A stretch of 42,251 bases of DNA from an uncultured Oscillospiraceae bacterium (GCA_949916125.1 CATLEJ010000005.1:1-42251), one strand, 5' to 3'. Positions 26,485 through 36,734 are shown, counted from the first letter of the stretch. Program-made: numbers and translations. Notes: generated by a model not told the origin, from the sequence alone.

Positions 26485-27690
26485 ATGGAATCTTCCCCCC
26501 TTGCCTGGGGCCAGCGGGCGCAGCTCTGGCTGCGGCTGGGCCTGCGGGGCGTGCTGGCCCTGGGGGCGGCGGCCCTGCTGGTCTGGGTGGGCCTGCCCCT
26601 GCTGTCCCTGCTCAGCCCCTTTGTGTGCGCCCTGGTGCTGGCCTGGCTGCTCAACCCGGCGGTGAAATGGCTCCAGCGGCGGACAAGGCTGTCCCGAAAG
26701 GCCGTGTCCCTGGTGCTGGTGGTGCTGGTGTTCGCCGTCATCGGCGGGGTGCTGTTCGGCCTGGGCTGGATGGCGGTGGAGCAGGTGCGCTCCCTGTTTG
26801 ACAACCGCCAGTCCCTGCTGGACGAGCTGCTGGACGGCGTGGTGCGGGTGGTCAACAGCGTCCAGGGCTGGCTCACCGGTCTGGGCGGCATTGTGCCCGA
26901 GGGGGTGCTCACCACCAGCGAGGACCTGATCGACGCGATGATGGGCTGGGTGCAGGGGCTGGACCTGTCGGGCTGGCTCACCGAGATGGCGGGGCAGGCC
27001 CCGTCCATGGCGGCCAATGTGTCCGGCTTCGCGGTGGCGCTGGTGGGGTTCATCATGGCCAGCTACTTCATCACCGGGGACTACCCCCGGCTGCGGTTTG
27101 AGCTCACCGACCGGGTGCCCATGGTGGCCCGGGACTTCTGCCGCTCGGTGAAGGACATCTTTATGAGCGCCTTCGGCGGCTATATCAAGAGCCAGCTCAT
27201 TTTGTCCCTGGGGGTATTCCTGATCCTCACGGTGGGCTTCCTGTTGATGGGGCAGCCCTACGGCCTGCTGCTGGCCTTTGGGCTGGCGGTGCTGGACTTC
27301 ATCCCCATCATCGGCGCGGGCACCGTCATGGTGCCCTGGGCGGTGGTGGACATGGTGCTGGCCCAGTACGGCGAGGCGGCGGCGCTGATGGCGGTGTGGG
27401 GCGTGATCGTGCTGTTCCGCCGCTTCGGGGAGCCGAAGATTTTGGGCGACCAGACCGGCCTGTCCCCTATCCTGTCCCTGGTGGGCATCTACGTGGGCAT
27501 GAAGCTGGGGGGCGTGCTGGGCATGGTGGTGGGGCCGCTGCTACTGCTGGTGAGCCTCAACCTGGCCAAGCTGGGCATTTTCCGGCCGGTGCTGGACGAC
27601 CTGGCTATCGCCGCCGGGGATATCAACGCCATCCTGCGCTCGGGCCGCAGGCCGGAGGACGGCGGGCAGCCGCCTGGGCCGGAGGAATAA
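26485..27690 (+). CDS. AI-2E family transporter (PerM/YtvI-like)
   Basis: Eight-TM pattern; GLAVLDFIPIIGAGTVMVPWAV; LSPILSLVGIYVGMKLGGVLGMVVGPLL. Confidence 0.92.
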   Translation: MESSPLAWGQRAQLWLRLGLRGVLALGAAALLVWVGLPLLSLLSPFVCALVLAWLLNPAVKWLQRRTRLSRKAVSLVLVVLVFAVIGGVLFGLGWMAVEQVRSLFDNRQSLLDELLDGVVRVVNSVQGWLTGLGGIVPEGVLTTSEDLIDAMMGWVQGLDLSGWLTEMAGQAPSMAANVSGFAVALVGFIMASYFITGDYPRLRFELTDRVPMVARDFCRSVKDIFMSAFGGYIKSQLILSLGVFLILTVGFLLMGQPYGLLLAFGLAVLDFIPIIGAGTVMVPWAVVDMVLAQYGEAAALMAVWGVIVLFRRFGEPKILGDQTGLSPILSLVGIYVGMKLGGVLGMVVGPLLLLVSLNLAKLGIFRPVLDDLAIAAGDINAILRSGRRPEDGGQPPGPEE

Positions 27691-27700
27691 ATCCGGGCAA

Positions 27701-27734
27701 AACAGCGCCCCTCCCGGCGGGGAGGGGCGCTGTT
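27701..27734. terminator. Bidirectional terminator
   Basis: AACAGCGCCCCTCCC-GGCG-GGGAGGGGCGCTGTT. Confidence 0.85.
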
Positions 27735-27747
27735 CCTGTCATTTTTG

Positions 27748-28710
27748 TCACTTGACGGGGAAATAGCTCTCCCCCACGTACACCCCCTCAATCTGATCTG
27801 CGTCCACCGGCTCGGTGAAGTTCCAGACCAGCACCTTGCGGGAGCCCACCGCGCTTTCGGCGCCGAAATCGCCCTGTCCGCCCTCCCAGGGGGCGTCCAC
27901 CAGGGAACCGTCCGCCAGCTTTGCTCGGACATTCTTTCCCGCAAAGCCGCCCCAGCCTACGTCATACCGGAAGATGGCGGACAGCCCCACGGCGGACAGG
28001 CGCACCTCATCCGCGTGGAGGCCGGAGGCCAGCCTGCTGTCCGCGCCCATGGACAGGCTGGGGACGGGCTTTACCTCCACCGGGACGCAAGCGTCCTCCT
28101 GGCTGCCCAGCAGATCTGCACCGGTTTTCTTGTCCGTCAGGGAGAAAATCCGCAGCTCCGCCCCGGTCAGATCGTCCGCCGCCACCTGTCCCCAGTCAGA
28201 AATCACGAACAGGGCGGTTTCCCTGCCCCTGTCATACCCCAGGAAAGATCCGCTGAACGTGCTGGCCGTAAACCCTTCCCCGGTGTCCTTTTTGGGAATG
28301 TCCACCAGCCCCCAGATACCAATATCCCCGTCCAGCCGGCTGCCCTCCAAATCCCGGGCCTCCACATAAGCCCGGATGGTGAAATCGTCCGCCAGCACCG
28401 ACTTCACCCGGAACTCGATCCCGTTGATCACACAGGGCTCGCCGCCCTGCTCCTGGGCGTAGGGCGCAAAGCTTCCCAGCGCTTGGGCCAGCATCCCCCG
28501 CAGCTCCGGGGACGCGGCGAAGGCCGTACACATCAGCACCGCGCAGGCCGCCGCCGCGATGAGCGCCGTCTTTACCGCCCCCAGCCCCGCCTTTTTTGCC
28601 TTGGACGGCAGGCCGTCCAGCGCGTCCTGCATCCGTTTGTCAAATCCGTTTGGCACAATGATTTCCTCCTTTTCCGCCATTGCTTTCAGCAGCTCGTCAA
28701 ATTGTTCCAT
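27748..28710 (-). CDS. Membrane-anchored anti-sigma-like protein (DUF4179-type)
   Basis: Single TM segment (AVKTALIAAAACAVLMCTAFA), overlaps the upstream ECF sigma gene. Confidence 0.75.
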   Translation of the reverse strand: MEQFDELLKAMAEKEEIIVPNGFDKRMQDALDGLPSKAKKAGLGAVKTALIAAAACAVLMCTAFAASPELRGMLAQALGSFAPYAQEQGGEPCVINGIEFRVKSVLADDFTIRAYVEARDLEGSRLDGDIGIWGLVDIPKKDTGEGFTASTFSGSFLGYDRGRETALFVISDWGQVAADDLTGAELRIFSLTDKKTGADLLGSQEDACVPVEVKPVPSLSMGADSRLASGLHADEVRLSAVGLSAIFRYDVGWGGFAGKNVRAKLADGSLVDAPWEGGQGDFGAESAVGSRKVLVWNFTEPVDADQIEGVYVGESYFPVK

Positions 28711-29203
28711 ATTCGCCCTCCTGACTTTGAAGCAATTCCTTCAACTGTGTGCGGGCTCTTGCAAGCCTGGATTTCACCGTCCCCGCCGGGACGCCCAGGC
28801 ACTTGGCGATCTGACCCACCGTCATGTCCTCGTAGTAGAACAGCGTCACCACCGCCCGCCGCTCCGGGGGCAGGGCGGACACCGCCTCCCACAGCCCGTC
28901 GTACCGCCGGGGCTGGGGCGCGGCGGGCTCCTGGGGCAGGTCGTCCAAGTAGACCACCTTTCCCCGCTTCCGCCGCTGGGAACAGGCGCAGTTGACCGCG
29001 ATCCTCACCAGCCAGGGCCGCACCGCCTCCTTGTCCCGCAGCCGGTCCAGCGACTGCCATGCCTGCAAAACCGCCTGCCCTACCGCGTCCTCCGCGTCGG
29101 CGTCGCTGTCCAGCACCGACCGGGCCGCCCGGAACATTCGGCGGCTGTGCTCCATCACCGCGGCGGCGAATTCCTCCCGCGTCCAATCCATGCTCTGCAT
29201 CAT
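28697..29203 (-). CDS. ECF-type RNA polymerase sigma factor
   Basis: DAEDAVGQAVLQAW region 2; LPPERRAVVTLFYYEDMTVGQIAKCLGVPAGTVKSRLARAR region 4. Confidence 0.95.
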   Translation of the reverse strand: MMQSMDWTREEFAAAVMEHSRRMFRAARSVLDSDADAEDAVGQAVLQAWQSLDRLRDKEAVRPWLVRIAVNCACSQRRKRGKVVYLDDLPQEPAAPQPRRYDGLWEAVSALPPERRAVVTLFYYEDMTVGQIAKCLGVPAGTVKSRLARARTQLKELLQSQEGEYGTI

Positions 29204-29364
29204 CTCCTTGTGGGTGGGTCTGTTGTCCGGACATACCTAAGACGCGGGGAGGGTCAAAAAGGTTCCCCCTTCGCCAAAATTTTTTGTGAAAAACGTTTTT
29301 GCAATTTTTCGCTCCCGGACTTGCAAAATTGCCGAAATGGGTGTAGAATACTGTATCGCATTAA

Positions 29365-30747
<1,383 letters not shown>

Positions 30748-30783
30748 GGCGGGTTCCGCGTTGGTTTGAATCTGAAATAGGAG

Positions 30784-30813
30784 AGCGCCCCGGGCATGAA
30801 GCCCGGGGCGCTT
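30784..30813 (+). terminator. Terminator hairpin after gdhA
   Basis: AGCGCCCCGGGC-ATGAA-GCCCGGGGCGCTT. Confidence 0.75.
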
Positions 30814-30857
30814 CTGCGTCCCCTCCCGGCGGCCGCCACAAATTTCTTTTGCAAAAA

Positions 30858-30921
30858 TGTAAAACACGCTTGACATTGAATGTAAAGCGTGCTATACTTC
30901 CAATTGTAAAGCAAGCTTTAC
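30858..30921 (+). promoter_or_regulatory. Promoter with three direct TGTAAA-type operator repeats
   Basis: TTGACA-N17-TATACT (30870-30898); repeats starting 30858, 30881 and 30905; third is the perfect palindrome GTAAAGC-AA-GCTTTAC. Confidence 0.75.
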
Positions 30922-30947
30922 CTTACGAATCCAAGGGGGAACGGCTT

Positions 30948-31151
30948 ATGAAGTTCAGGAAACTGCTGGGCGCGGCCATGTTTGCCGCCGGAACCGGCTG
31001 CCTGGCGTGGGCGGCTGCCTTTGGCCACGACAGCGCGTGGTCGGCCGCCGCGGTGTGTTTCTGCACGGCCGCGGTGTGTTTCGCCCAGCGGCGGACGCCA
31101 TCGGAGGAGGGATCATATGGGGCAGACAGTTTGCACGGTAAGGAGGGATGA
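30948..31151 (+). CDS. Small membrane protein
   Basis: [49 protein letters not shown]. Confidence 0.6.
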   Translation: MKFRKLLGAAMFAAGTGCLAWAAAFGHDSAWSAAAVCFCTAAVCFAQRRTPSEEGSYGADSLHGKEG

Positions 31152-31152
31152 C

Positions 31153-31356
31153 ATGGAAAACCGCATCGCCGCGCTGCGCCGCGAGCGGCGGATCTCCCAG
31201 GCGGAGCTGGCGGAGGCGGTGGCCGTCACCCGGCAGACCATCATCTCGCTGGAGAGCGGACGGTATAACGCCTCCCTGCTGCTGGCCCACAGGATCGCAA
31301 AGTATTTTGACACCACCATCGAGGACATTTTTCTGTTTGAGGAGGAAGAACCATGA
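31153..31356 (+). CDS. Small XRE-family transcriptional regulator (YgzD-like)
   Basis: [64 protein letters not shown]. Confidence 0.95.
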   Translation: MENRIAALRRERRISQAELAEAVAVTRQTIISLESGRYNASLLLAHRIAKYFDTTIEDIFLFEEEEP

Positions 31357-31592
31357 AGCGCAGCTGCAACTTCAACATGAACCCCGCCCTCGCCATCGGC
31401 ATCACCCTGCTGTGGGTCGGCGTTTTCATCCGCAATGTGCTGGAGCTGGGCGGCCCCGCGGTCATCGCGGCCGAGTTCCTGTGCGGCGCGGGGTGCGGGC
31501 TGGCCTTTATCGGCCTGCTGGTCGGCTCCCCCAAGACCCGGCCCCTGTTCGACCGCTTCCACGCCTTCAAGCTGCGGCTGCTGGGCCGGTAA
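31353..31592 (+). CDS. Small membrane protein
   Basis: 79 aa, two hydrophobic segments, overlaps the regulator stop codon. Confidence 0.75.
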   Translation: MKRSCNFNMNPALAIGITLLWVGVFIRNVLELGGPAVIAAEFLCGAGCGLAFIGLLVGSPKTRPLFDRFHAFKLRLLGR

Positions 31593-31607
31593 TCAGGAGG
31601 GGATCCC

Positions 31608-32069
31608 ATGTTAATGCACATCTTTGACACGTCCGACTTCGAGCGCTCCCTGCGCCGCCGCCGTCTGACGGCCTTCGGCCTGCTGGCGGTGGGGATCACT
31701 GGCATCCTGTGCTACATCTTCCTCATCCACGACAGCGATGTGCTGTCCGACTACGCCCAGGGCTTCTACCTGGGCGGGGCCAACGGAATCTGCATCGGGG
31801 CGGTGTTCCTGCTGGTGCGGGTGACCTATCTGCTGTCCAATCCGGAGGCCCGGAAAAAGGCCAAGATCCAGGAGCAGGACGAGCGGGAGAAGGCCATCAT
31901 CAACCAGGCCTTCCAGTTCGCCGGGATGTTCACCTTTTTCGCCGCCGCGGCCTCCCTGTTCGTGCTGGTGGCGGTGAGCCAGGCGGCGGCCATGGCGGTG
32001 TTGGGCGTGCTCGTGGTGTACGCCGTGGTGTGGCTCCTGGCCAACCTCTATCTGTCCAAAACGCTGTGA
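31608..32069 (+). CDS. Four-TM membrane protein of unknown function
   Basis: 153 aa; SNPEARKKAKIQEQDEREKAIINQAFQ cytoplasmic loop between TM pairs. Confidence 0.8.
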   Translation: MLMHIFDTSDFERSLRRRRLTAFGLLAVGITGILCYIFLIHDSDVLSDYAQGFYLGGANGICIGAVFLLVRVTYLLSNPEARKKAKIQEQDEREKAIINQAFQFAGMFTFFAAAASLFVLVAVSQAAAMAVLGVLVVYAVVWLLANLYLSKTL

Positions 32070-32971
32070 GCGCCCGCTATCTCACCGTAACAATCACCCC
32101 GGAGCTGGCGGGGCTGGAGGTGAACACCCTGCTGCGCCGCGCCCTGGGGCTGTCAGGCACCGTGCTGCGCCGGGTGAAGTGGCTGGAGGACGGCATCACC
32201 CTGGACGGGGCGCGGGTGAACGTCCGCGTCCGGGCGCGGGAGGGGCAGACGCTTTCCGTCCGGCTCACCGACCCGGCCCCCTCGTCGGGGGTGGTTCCGG
32301 CGGCGGGGCCGCTGGATATCGTCTACGAGGACGCCGACCTGGTGGTGCTGAACAAGGCCCCCGGGGTGCTGGTCCACCCCGGCCACGGCCACTTTGACGA
32401 TACGCTGGGTAATTTTCTGATGGATCATTACAAGCAGGCCGGGGACGAGTCCGACTTCCACCCCGTCCACCGGCTGGACAAGGGCACCTCCGGCCTGCTG
32501 GCGGTGGCCAAGCACCCTTACGCCCAGGAGCGGCTGAAAAACCAGCTCCACACCGGGGGGTTCCGGCGGGTGTACCTGGCGGTGTGCGACGGCGCGCCCC
32601 CCGCTCCCTCCGGCGCGGTGGACGCCCCCATCGGGCGGGCGGACGGCTCCCTCAGCGCCCGGACGGTGCGCCCGGACGGGCAGCCCGCCCGCACCCATTA
32701 TAGGGTGGTGCGCTCCTGCGGCCCCCGGACGCTGCTGGAGCTGGAGCTGGACACCGGCCGCACTCACCAGATCCGCGTCCACATGGCCCACATCGGCTGC
32801 CCCCTCACCGGGGATTTCCTGTACGGGGCGGAAAACCGGGCGCTAATCGGCCGCCCCGCCCTCCACTCAGCCCAGCTGGAGCTGGCCCACCCCATCACGG
32901 GGGAGCGGCTGCGTTTTACCGCGCCCCTGCCCGCCGACCTGACGGCGCTGATTCCGAAGGAGAATATGTGA
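32066..32971 (+). CDS. RluA family pseudouridine synthase
   Basis: IVYEDADLVVLNKAPGVLVHPG; HPVHRLDKGTSGLLAVAKHPYAQERL; GRTHQIRVHMAHIGCPLTGD; GTG start overlapping the upstream stop. Confidence 0.95.
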   Translation: MSARYLTVTITPELAGLEVNTLLRRALGLSGTVLRRVKWLEDGITLDGARVNVRVRAREGQTLSVRLTDPAPSSGVVPAAGPLDIVYEDADLVVLNKAPGVLVHPGHGHFDDTLGNFLMDHYKQAGDESDFHPVHRLDKGTSGLLAVAKHPYAQERLKNQLHTGGFRRVYLAVCDGAPPAPSGAVDAPIGRADGSLSARTVRPDGQPARTHYRVVRSCGPRTLLELELDTGRTHQIRVHMAHIGCPLTGDFLYGAENRALIGRPALHSAQLELAHPITGERLRFTAPLPADLTALIPKENM

Positions 32972-33150
32972 TGAAAAAATTACAGCTTGTAAGCCTCGCA
33001 GTGCTGGGGCTGTCGGTGATCCTGTGGACGGCTGGGCGGATCCTGTCCCCCCTGCCGGAATGGGCAGTGCGGGTCAATGGGGTTGTCATGCTGATCACCA
33101 TGGCCCTGCTGGTGTTTTCCAGCGTCCGGCTCAGCATTAAGAATTCGTGA
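32971..33150 (+). CDS. Small two-TM membrane protein
   Basis: 59 aa, hydrophobic, immediately downstream of the pseudouridine synthase. Confidence 0.6.
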   Translation: MKKLQLVSLAVLGLSVILWTAGRILSPLPEWAVRVNGVVMLITMALLVFSSVRLSIKNS

Positions 33151-33230
33151 AAAAGGCGGGGGACCTGTTGACACCACCCCGCCGCGCGTCCATAATCAAT
33201 TCAACCACAACCGAGAAAGGAAGGATTTCC

Positions 33231-33413
33231 ATGGCAAAAAATGACCGCTTCCAAGTTGTCCAGACGGAGGGCAACGGCCTGACCGCCCCCCAGCGCATCA
33301 TACTGCTGGACACCGCCACAGGCGTGCAGTACCTGTTTGCCTCGTCCGGCAACGCGGGCGGGCTGTGTGTCTTGGTCGATCAGGACGGCAAGCCCCTCAC
33401 CTGGGACGTATAA
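33231..33413 (+). CDS. DUF6440-like small protein
   Basis: RIILLDTATGVQYLFASSGNAGGLCVLVDQDGKPLTW; promoter TTGACA-N17-CATAAT upstream. Confidence 0.75.
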   Translation: MAKNDRFQVVQTEGNGLTAPQRIILLDTATGVQYLFASSGNAGGLCVLVDQDGKPLTWDV

Positions 33414-33420
33414 ACGCGGG

Positions 33421-33464
33421 CTCATCGGGCCGCCCGACTACGCCGGGCGGCCCGATGAGAATTT
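33421..33464 (+). terminator. Terminator hairpin
   Basis: CTCATCGGGCCGCCC...GGGCGGCCCGATGAG then AATTTT. Confidence 0.8.
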
Positions 33465-33466
33465 TC

Positions 33467-33495
33467 TTGACACCTCCCGGGGGCCGTGATAATAT
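33467..33495 (+). promoter_or_regulatory. Promoter of the cysE leader
   Basis: TTGACA-N17-TAATAT. Confidence 0.75.
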
Positions 33496-33510
33496 ATTGG
33501 AACAGCATCA

Positions 33511-33649
33511 GAAGCGCGGAGAAGCGGACAGCGAGGAAGCTTGGAGCGGAGCGAGGGCGAAAGCAAAGGGCCCGCGGAGCGGGACCGGGTTTTGCCTGAG
33601 CCGCAGCGAAAGCGCCCGAGCATCCTGGCCGCTTCGCAGCGTGACAACA
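33511..33649 (+). repeat. R-family dispersed repeat, copy R2 (139 bp)
   Basis: AGAAGCGCGGAG...GGAGCGGAGCGAGGG...GCAGCGTGACAACA skeleton shared with the copies at 10165-10389 and 34535. Confidence 0.8.
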
Positions 33650-33657
33650 GAAAACCC

Positions 33658-33882
33658 AATATCGCGATGAACGCGGGAAGTAGTCCGTTTTGGAACCGCC
33701 AGAGAGGGGCAGCCGTCGGCTGGAAGCCGCCCCCGGGGAAGGCTCGGGCGAAATGCGAGCGGGAGCGAGGGGGACGCAGGCGCCCTCCGTCCGGCCACGT
33801 CACGGCCAAAAGCGACAAACGAGAGTGGAACCGCGGATTTTCATTCGCCTCTCATGCCCCCAGGGCATGGGAGCTTTTTCTT
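33658..33882 (+). promoter_or_regulatory. T-box riboswitch, Cys-specific, controlling cysE(-cysS)
   Basis: Stem I GCGGGAAGTAG...CCAGAGAGGGG...GGCTGGAAGCC; candidate UGC specifier at 33754-33756; T-box AGAGTGGAACCGCGG 33822-33836; 11-bp terminator stem 33849-33873 then CTTTTTCTTT. Confidence 0.9.
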
Positions 33883-33908
33883 TCTCTGGACAAGGAGGCA
33901 TCTTTTTT

Positions 33909-34577
33909 ATGACCCGATTGGGGGAAACCCTCCGGGCCTACCAGGCCCGGGACCCGGCGGCACGCAGCAGGCTGGAGATCTTCCTGCTCTACCCCGGCGT
34001 ACACGCCACCCTTTACCACCGATTGGCCCACTTTTTATACCGCCGCAGACTGAAATTCCTGGCCCGGTGCGTCTCCCAGTGGAGCCGCTTCTGGACGGGC
34101 ATCGAGATCCACCCCGGCGCGAAAATCGGCCGCCGCCTGGTGATTGACCACGGCATGGGCATCGTCATCGGCGAGACCGCCGAGGTGGGGGACGACTGCC
34201 TGATCTACCACGGCGTCACCTTGGGCGGCACCGGCAAGGACCAGGGCAAGCGCCACCCCACCATCGGCAACAACGTGCTCATCTCCACCGGGGCCAAGGT
34301 GCTGGGCCCCTTCAAGGTGGGGGACAATTCCCGCATCGCCGCCAACGCCGTGGTGCTCAGCGAGGTGCCCCCCGACGCCACCGCCGTGGGCATCCCGGCC
34401 CAGATCGTGCGCATCGCGGGCCGGGCCACCCACTACGCCGACGAGGTGGACCAGACCAGCGTGAAAAACCCAACGCTGGAGAAGCTGGCGGCGCTGGACC
34501 ACCGGGTGGAGCAGCTGGAAAAGCTGCTGGACGAGAAGCGCGGAGCCGTCGTGAGCAGCGCGGATGGAGCGGAGTGA
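33909..34577 (+). CDS. cysE: Serine O-acetyltransferase
   Basis: Hexapeptide acetyltransferase: [59 protein letters not shown]. Confidence 0.97.
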   Translation: MTRLGETLRAYQARDPAARSRLEIFLLYPGVHATLYHRLAHFLYRRRLKFLARCVSQWSRFWTGIEIHPGAKIGRRLVIDHGMGIVIGETAEVGDDCLIYHGVTLGGTGKDQGKRHPTIGNNVLISTGAKVLGPFKVGDNSRIAANAVVLSEVPPDATAVGIPAQIVRIAGRATHYADEVDQTSVKNPTLEKLAALDHRVEQLEKLLDEKRGAVVSSADGAE

Positions 34578-34669
34578 GGGTAAAAGCCCAAGGAGGGCCA
34601 AAGGCCCGGATGGATTTTGCCCGAATCGGAGCGAAGCCGCGCGTCGCGAACAGGCGCAGCGTGACAACA
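34535..34669 (+). repeat. R-family dispersed repeat, copy R3 (135 bp), overlapping the cysE 3' end
   Basis: 27-nt and 30-nt exact matches to R1b at its two ends. Confidence 0.88.
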
Positions 34670-34691
34670 TTACAAAACGGAGGACAATACC

Positions 34692-36143
34692 ATGTATCTT
34701 TACAATTCCGCCACCCACAGGAAAGAGGAATTCAAAACCCACACCCCCGGCCGGGTGGAGATGTACACCTGCGGCCCCACCGTCTACCATTTCGCCCACA
34801 TCGGCAACCTGCGCTCCTACATCATGGAGGACGTGCTGGAAAAGTTCCTGCGGTACGAGGGCTATGACGTGAACCGGGTGATGAACATCACCGACGTGGG
34901 CCACCTGGCCTCCGACGCCGACACCGGCGAGGACAAGATGCTCAAGGGGGCCAAGCGGGAGAACAAGTCCGTCATGGACATCGCCAAATTCTACACCGAC
35001 GCCTTTTTCGACGACTGCGCCAAGCTGAACATCAAGACCCCGGAGGTGGTGCAGCCCGCCACGGGGCTCATCGACGAGTTCATCAAGGTGGTGTCCGGCC
35101 TGATTGAGAAGGGCTATGCCTACGTGGCGGGGGGCAACGTGTACTTCGACACCTCCAAGCTGGATCACTACTACGTGTTCAACGACCACGACGAGGAGGA
35201 TCTGGCGGTGGGCGTCCGGGAGGGCGTGGAGGAGGACGCCAACAAGAGGAGTAAAAACGACTTCGTCCTCTGGTTCACCAAGTCCAAATTCGAGGACCAG
35301 GCGCTGAAATGGGACTCCCCCTGGGGGGTGGGCTATCCCGGCTGGCACATCGAGTGCTCCTGCATCTCCATGAAGTACAACGGGGAATACCTGGATCTGC
35401 ACTGCGGCGGGGTGGACAACGCCTTTCCCCACCACACCAACGAGATCGCCCAGTCCGAGGCGTACCTGGGCCACCCCTGGTGCGCCCAGTGGTTCCATGT
35501 CCACCATCTGAACACCAACTCCGGCAAGATGTCCAAGTCCAAGGGGGAGTTCCTCACCGTGTCCCTGCTGGAGGAAAAGGGGTACGACCCCCTGGCCTAC
35601 CGCTTCTTCTGCCTGCAAAGCCACTACCGCAAGGGGCTGGTATTCTCCTGGGAGAACCTGGACAACGCGGCGGGGGCGTATCACAAGCTGATTAAGCGGA
35701 TTGCCGCCCTCACCGGGACGGAGGGCCCGGTGGACGAGGAAGCCGCCGCCCAGCTCAAGGAGAAGTTCCTCTCCCAGGTGGGCAACGATTTGAACACCTC
35801 CATGGGCATCACCTGCCTGTACGACGTGCTCAAGGCCCCAGTGAACGACGTGACCAAGCGGGCGGTGCTGGCCAGCTTTGACCGCGTGCTGTCCCTGTCC
35901 CTGCTGGAGAAGGCGGCGCTCCTCCGGGAGAAGGAGGCGGCCCAGGCCAAGTCCGCCGCCGGTTCCGGTGATTTCGTCATCCGGGGCGAGGGCGACCCCG
36001 AGATCGACGCGCTGGTGCTCCAGCGGGCCCAGGCGAAAAAGGCGAAGAATTTCGCCGAGGCCGACCGCATCCGGGATGAGCTGAAGGCCCAGGGCATTGA
36101 GATCACCGACGTGCCCGGCGGGGCGGTTTGGAAACGTGCGTAA
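34692..36143 (+). CDS. cysS: Cysteinyl-tRNA synthetase
   Basis: YTCGPTVYHFAHIGNLRSYIMEDVLEKFLRYEGYDVNRVMNITDVGHLASDAD; KMSKSKGEFLTV. Confidence 0.98.
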   Translation: MYLYNSATHRKEEFKTHTPGRVEMYTCGPTVYHFAHIGNLRSYIMEDVLEKFLRYEGYDVNRVMNITDVGHLASDADTGEDKMLKGAKRENKSVMDIAKFYTDAFFDDCAKLNIKTPEVVQPATGLIDEFIKVVSGLIEKGYAYVAGGNVYFDTSKLDHYYVFNDHDEEDLAVGVREGVEEDANKRSKNDFVLWFTKSKFEDQALKWDSPWGVGYPGWHIECSCISMKYNGEYLDLHCGGVDNAFPHHTNEIAQSEAYLGHPWCAQWFHVHHLNTNSGKMSKSKGEFLTVSLLEEKGYDPLAYRFFCLQSHYRKGLVFSWENLDNAAGAYHKLIKRIAALTGTEGPVDEEAAAQLKEKFLSQVGNDLNTSMGITCLYDVLKAPVNDVTKRAVLASFDRVLSLSLLEKAALLREKEAAQAKSAAGSGDFVIRGEGDPEIDALVLQRAQAKKAKNFAEADRIRDELKAQGIEITDVPGGAVWKRA

Positions 36144-36152
36144 CATGGGAAA

Positions 36153-36190
36153 AAGCAGGGCCCCACATCACGCGGGGGCCCTGCTTCTTT
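36153..36190. terminator. Bidirectional terminator
   Basis: AAGCAGGGCCCC...GGGGGCCCTGCTTCTTT. Confidence 0.85.
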
Positions 36191-36191
36191 G

Positions 36192-36719
36192 TCAGCCGTT
36201 CACCTGGCTGATGAACTCCTTGAGGAACGCCTTGTAGGCCTCGGCCTGCTCCCTCTGCTGGATGTTGAAGGGCTGGTACTTGTCCTGGCGGGTGTTGCTG
36301 GCGTAGACGCAGAAGGCGCACAGCTCCTTGCCGTCCTTGCCGTAGAATGTGCAGGAGTCGCCCTTGGGCTTGAGCTGGCCCAGGCTCTCCTTTGTCAGCA
36401 GCGCGCCGCTGCCCTGGTAACTGACCTCCCCGCCGCTGTACTTGATGGGCACCACAAAGAGGGTCCCCGGCTTGAAGGCGATGGCGTAGTGGTAGTAATA
36501 CTTGGAGATCCGGTTGCCCACGGAATGATCGCTCATATAGGTGGCGTAGGCGATGGTGTAGCTCCCGCTGTCGGGCAGCAGCTTCTCCACCACCTGGCGC
36601 ACCTTGGCCAGATCCTCGCCGCTCTCGCCCTTTTTCTTGTTGATGGCCTCCTTGACGAGAAAGACGGCCACCGCCACGGCGATAAACGCCACAACCAGAA
36701 TGATTTGCTTCGGTTCCAT
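36192..36719 (-). CDS. Hypothetical signal-anchored protein
   Basis: 175 aa; N-terminal TM IILVVAFIAVAVAVFLV; convergent with cysS. Confidence 0.75.
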   Translation of the reverse strand: MEPKQIILVVAFIAVAVAVFLVKEAINKKKGESGEDLAKVRQVVEKLLPDSGSYTIAYATYMSDHSVGNRISKYYYHYAIAFKPGTLFVVPIKYSGGEVSYQGSGALLTKESLGQLKPKGDSCTFYGKDGKELCAFCVYASNTRQDKYQPFNIQQREQAEAYKAFLKEFISQVNG

Positions 36720-36734
36720 GGTAATTCCCCCTGT

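Noticed and set aside
33541-33912. Plus-strand ORFs (101 and 123 aa) through the cysE leader
   Set aside because: They are readings of the R2 repeat and T-box; no plausible protein features.
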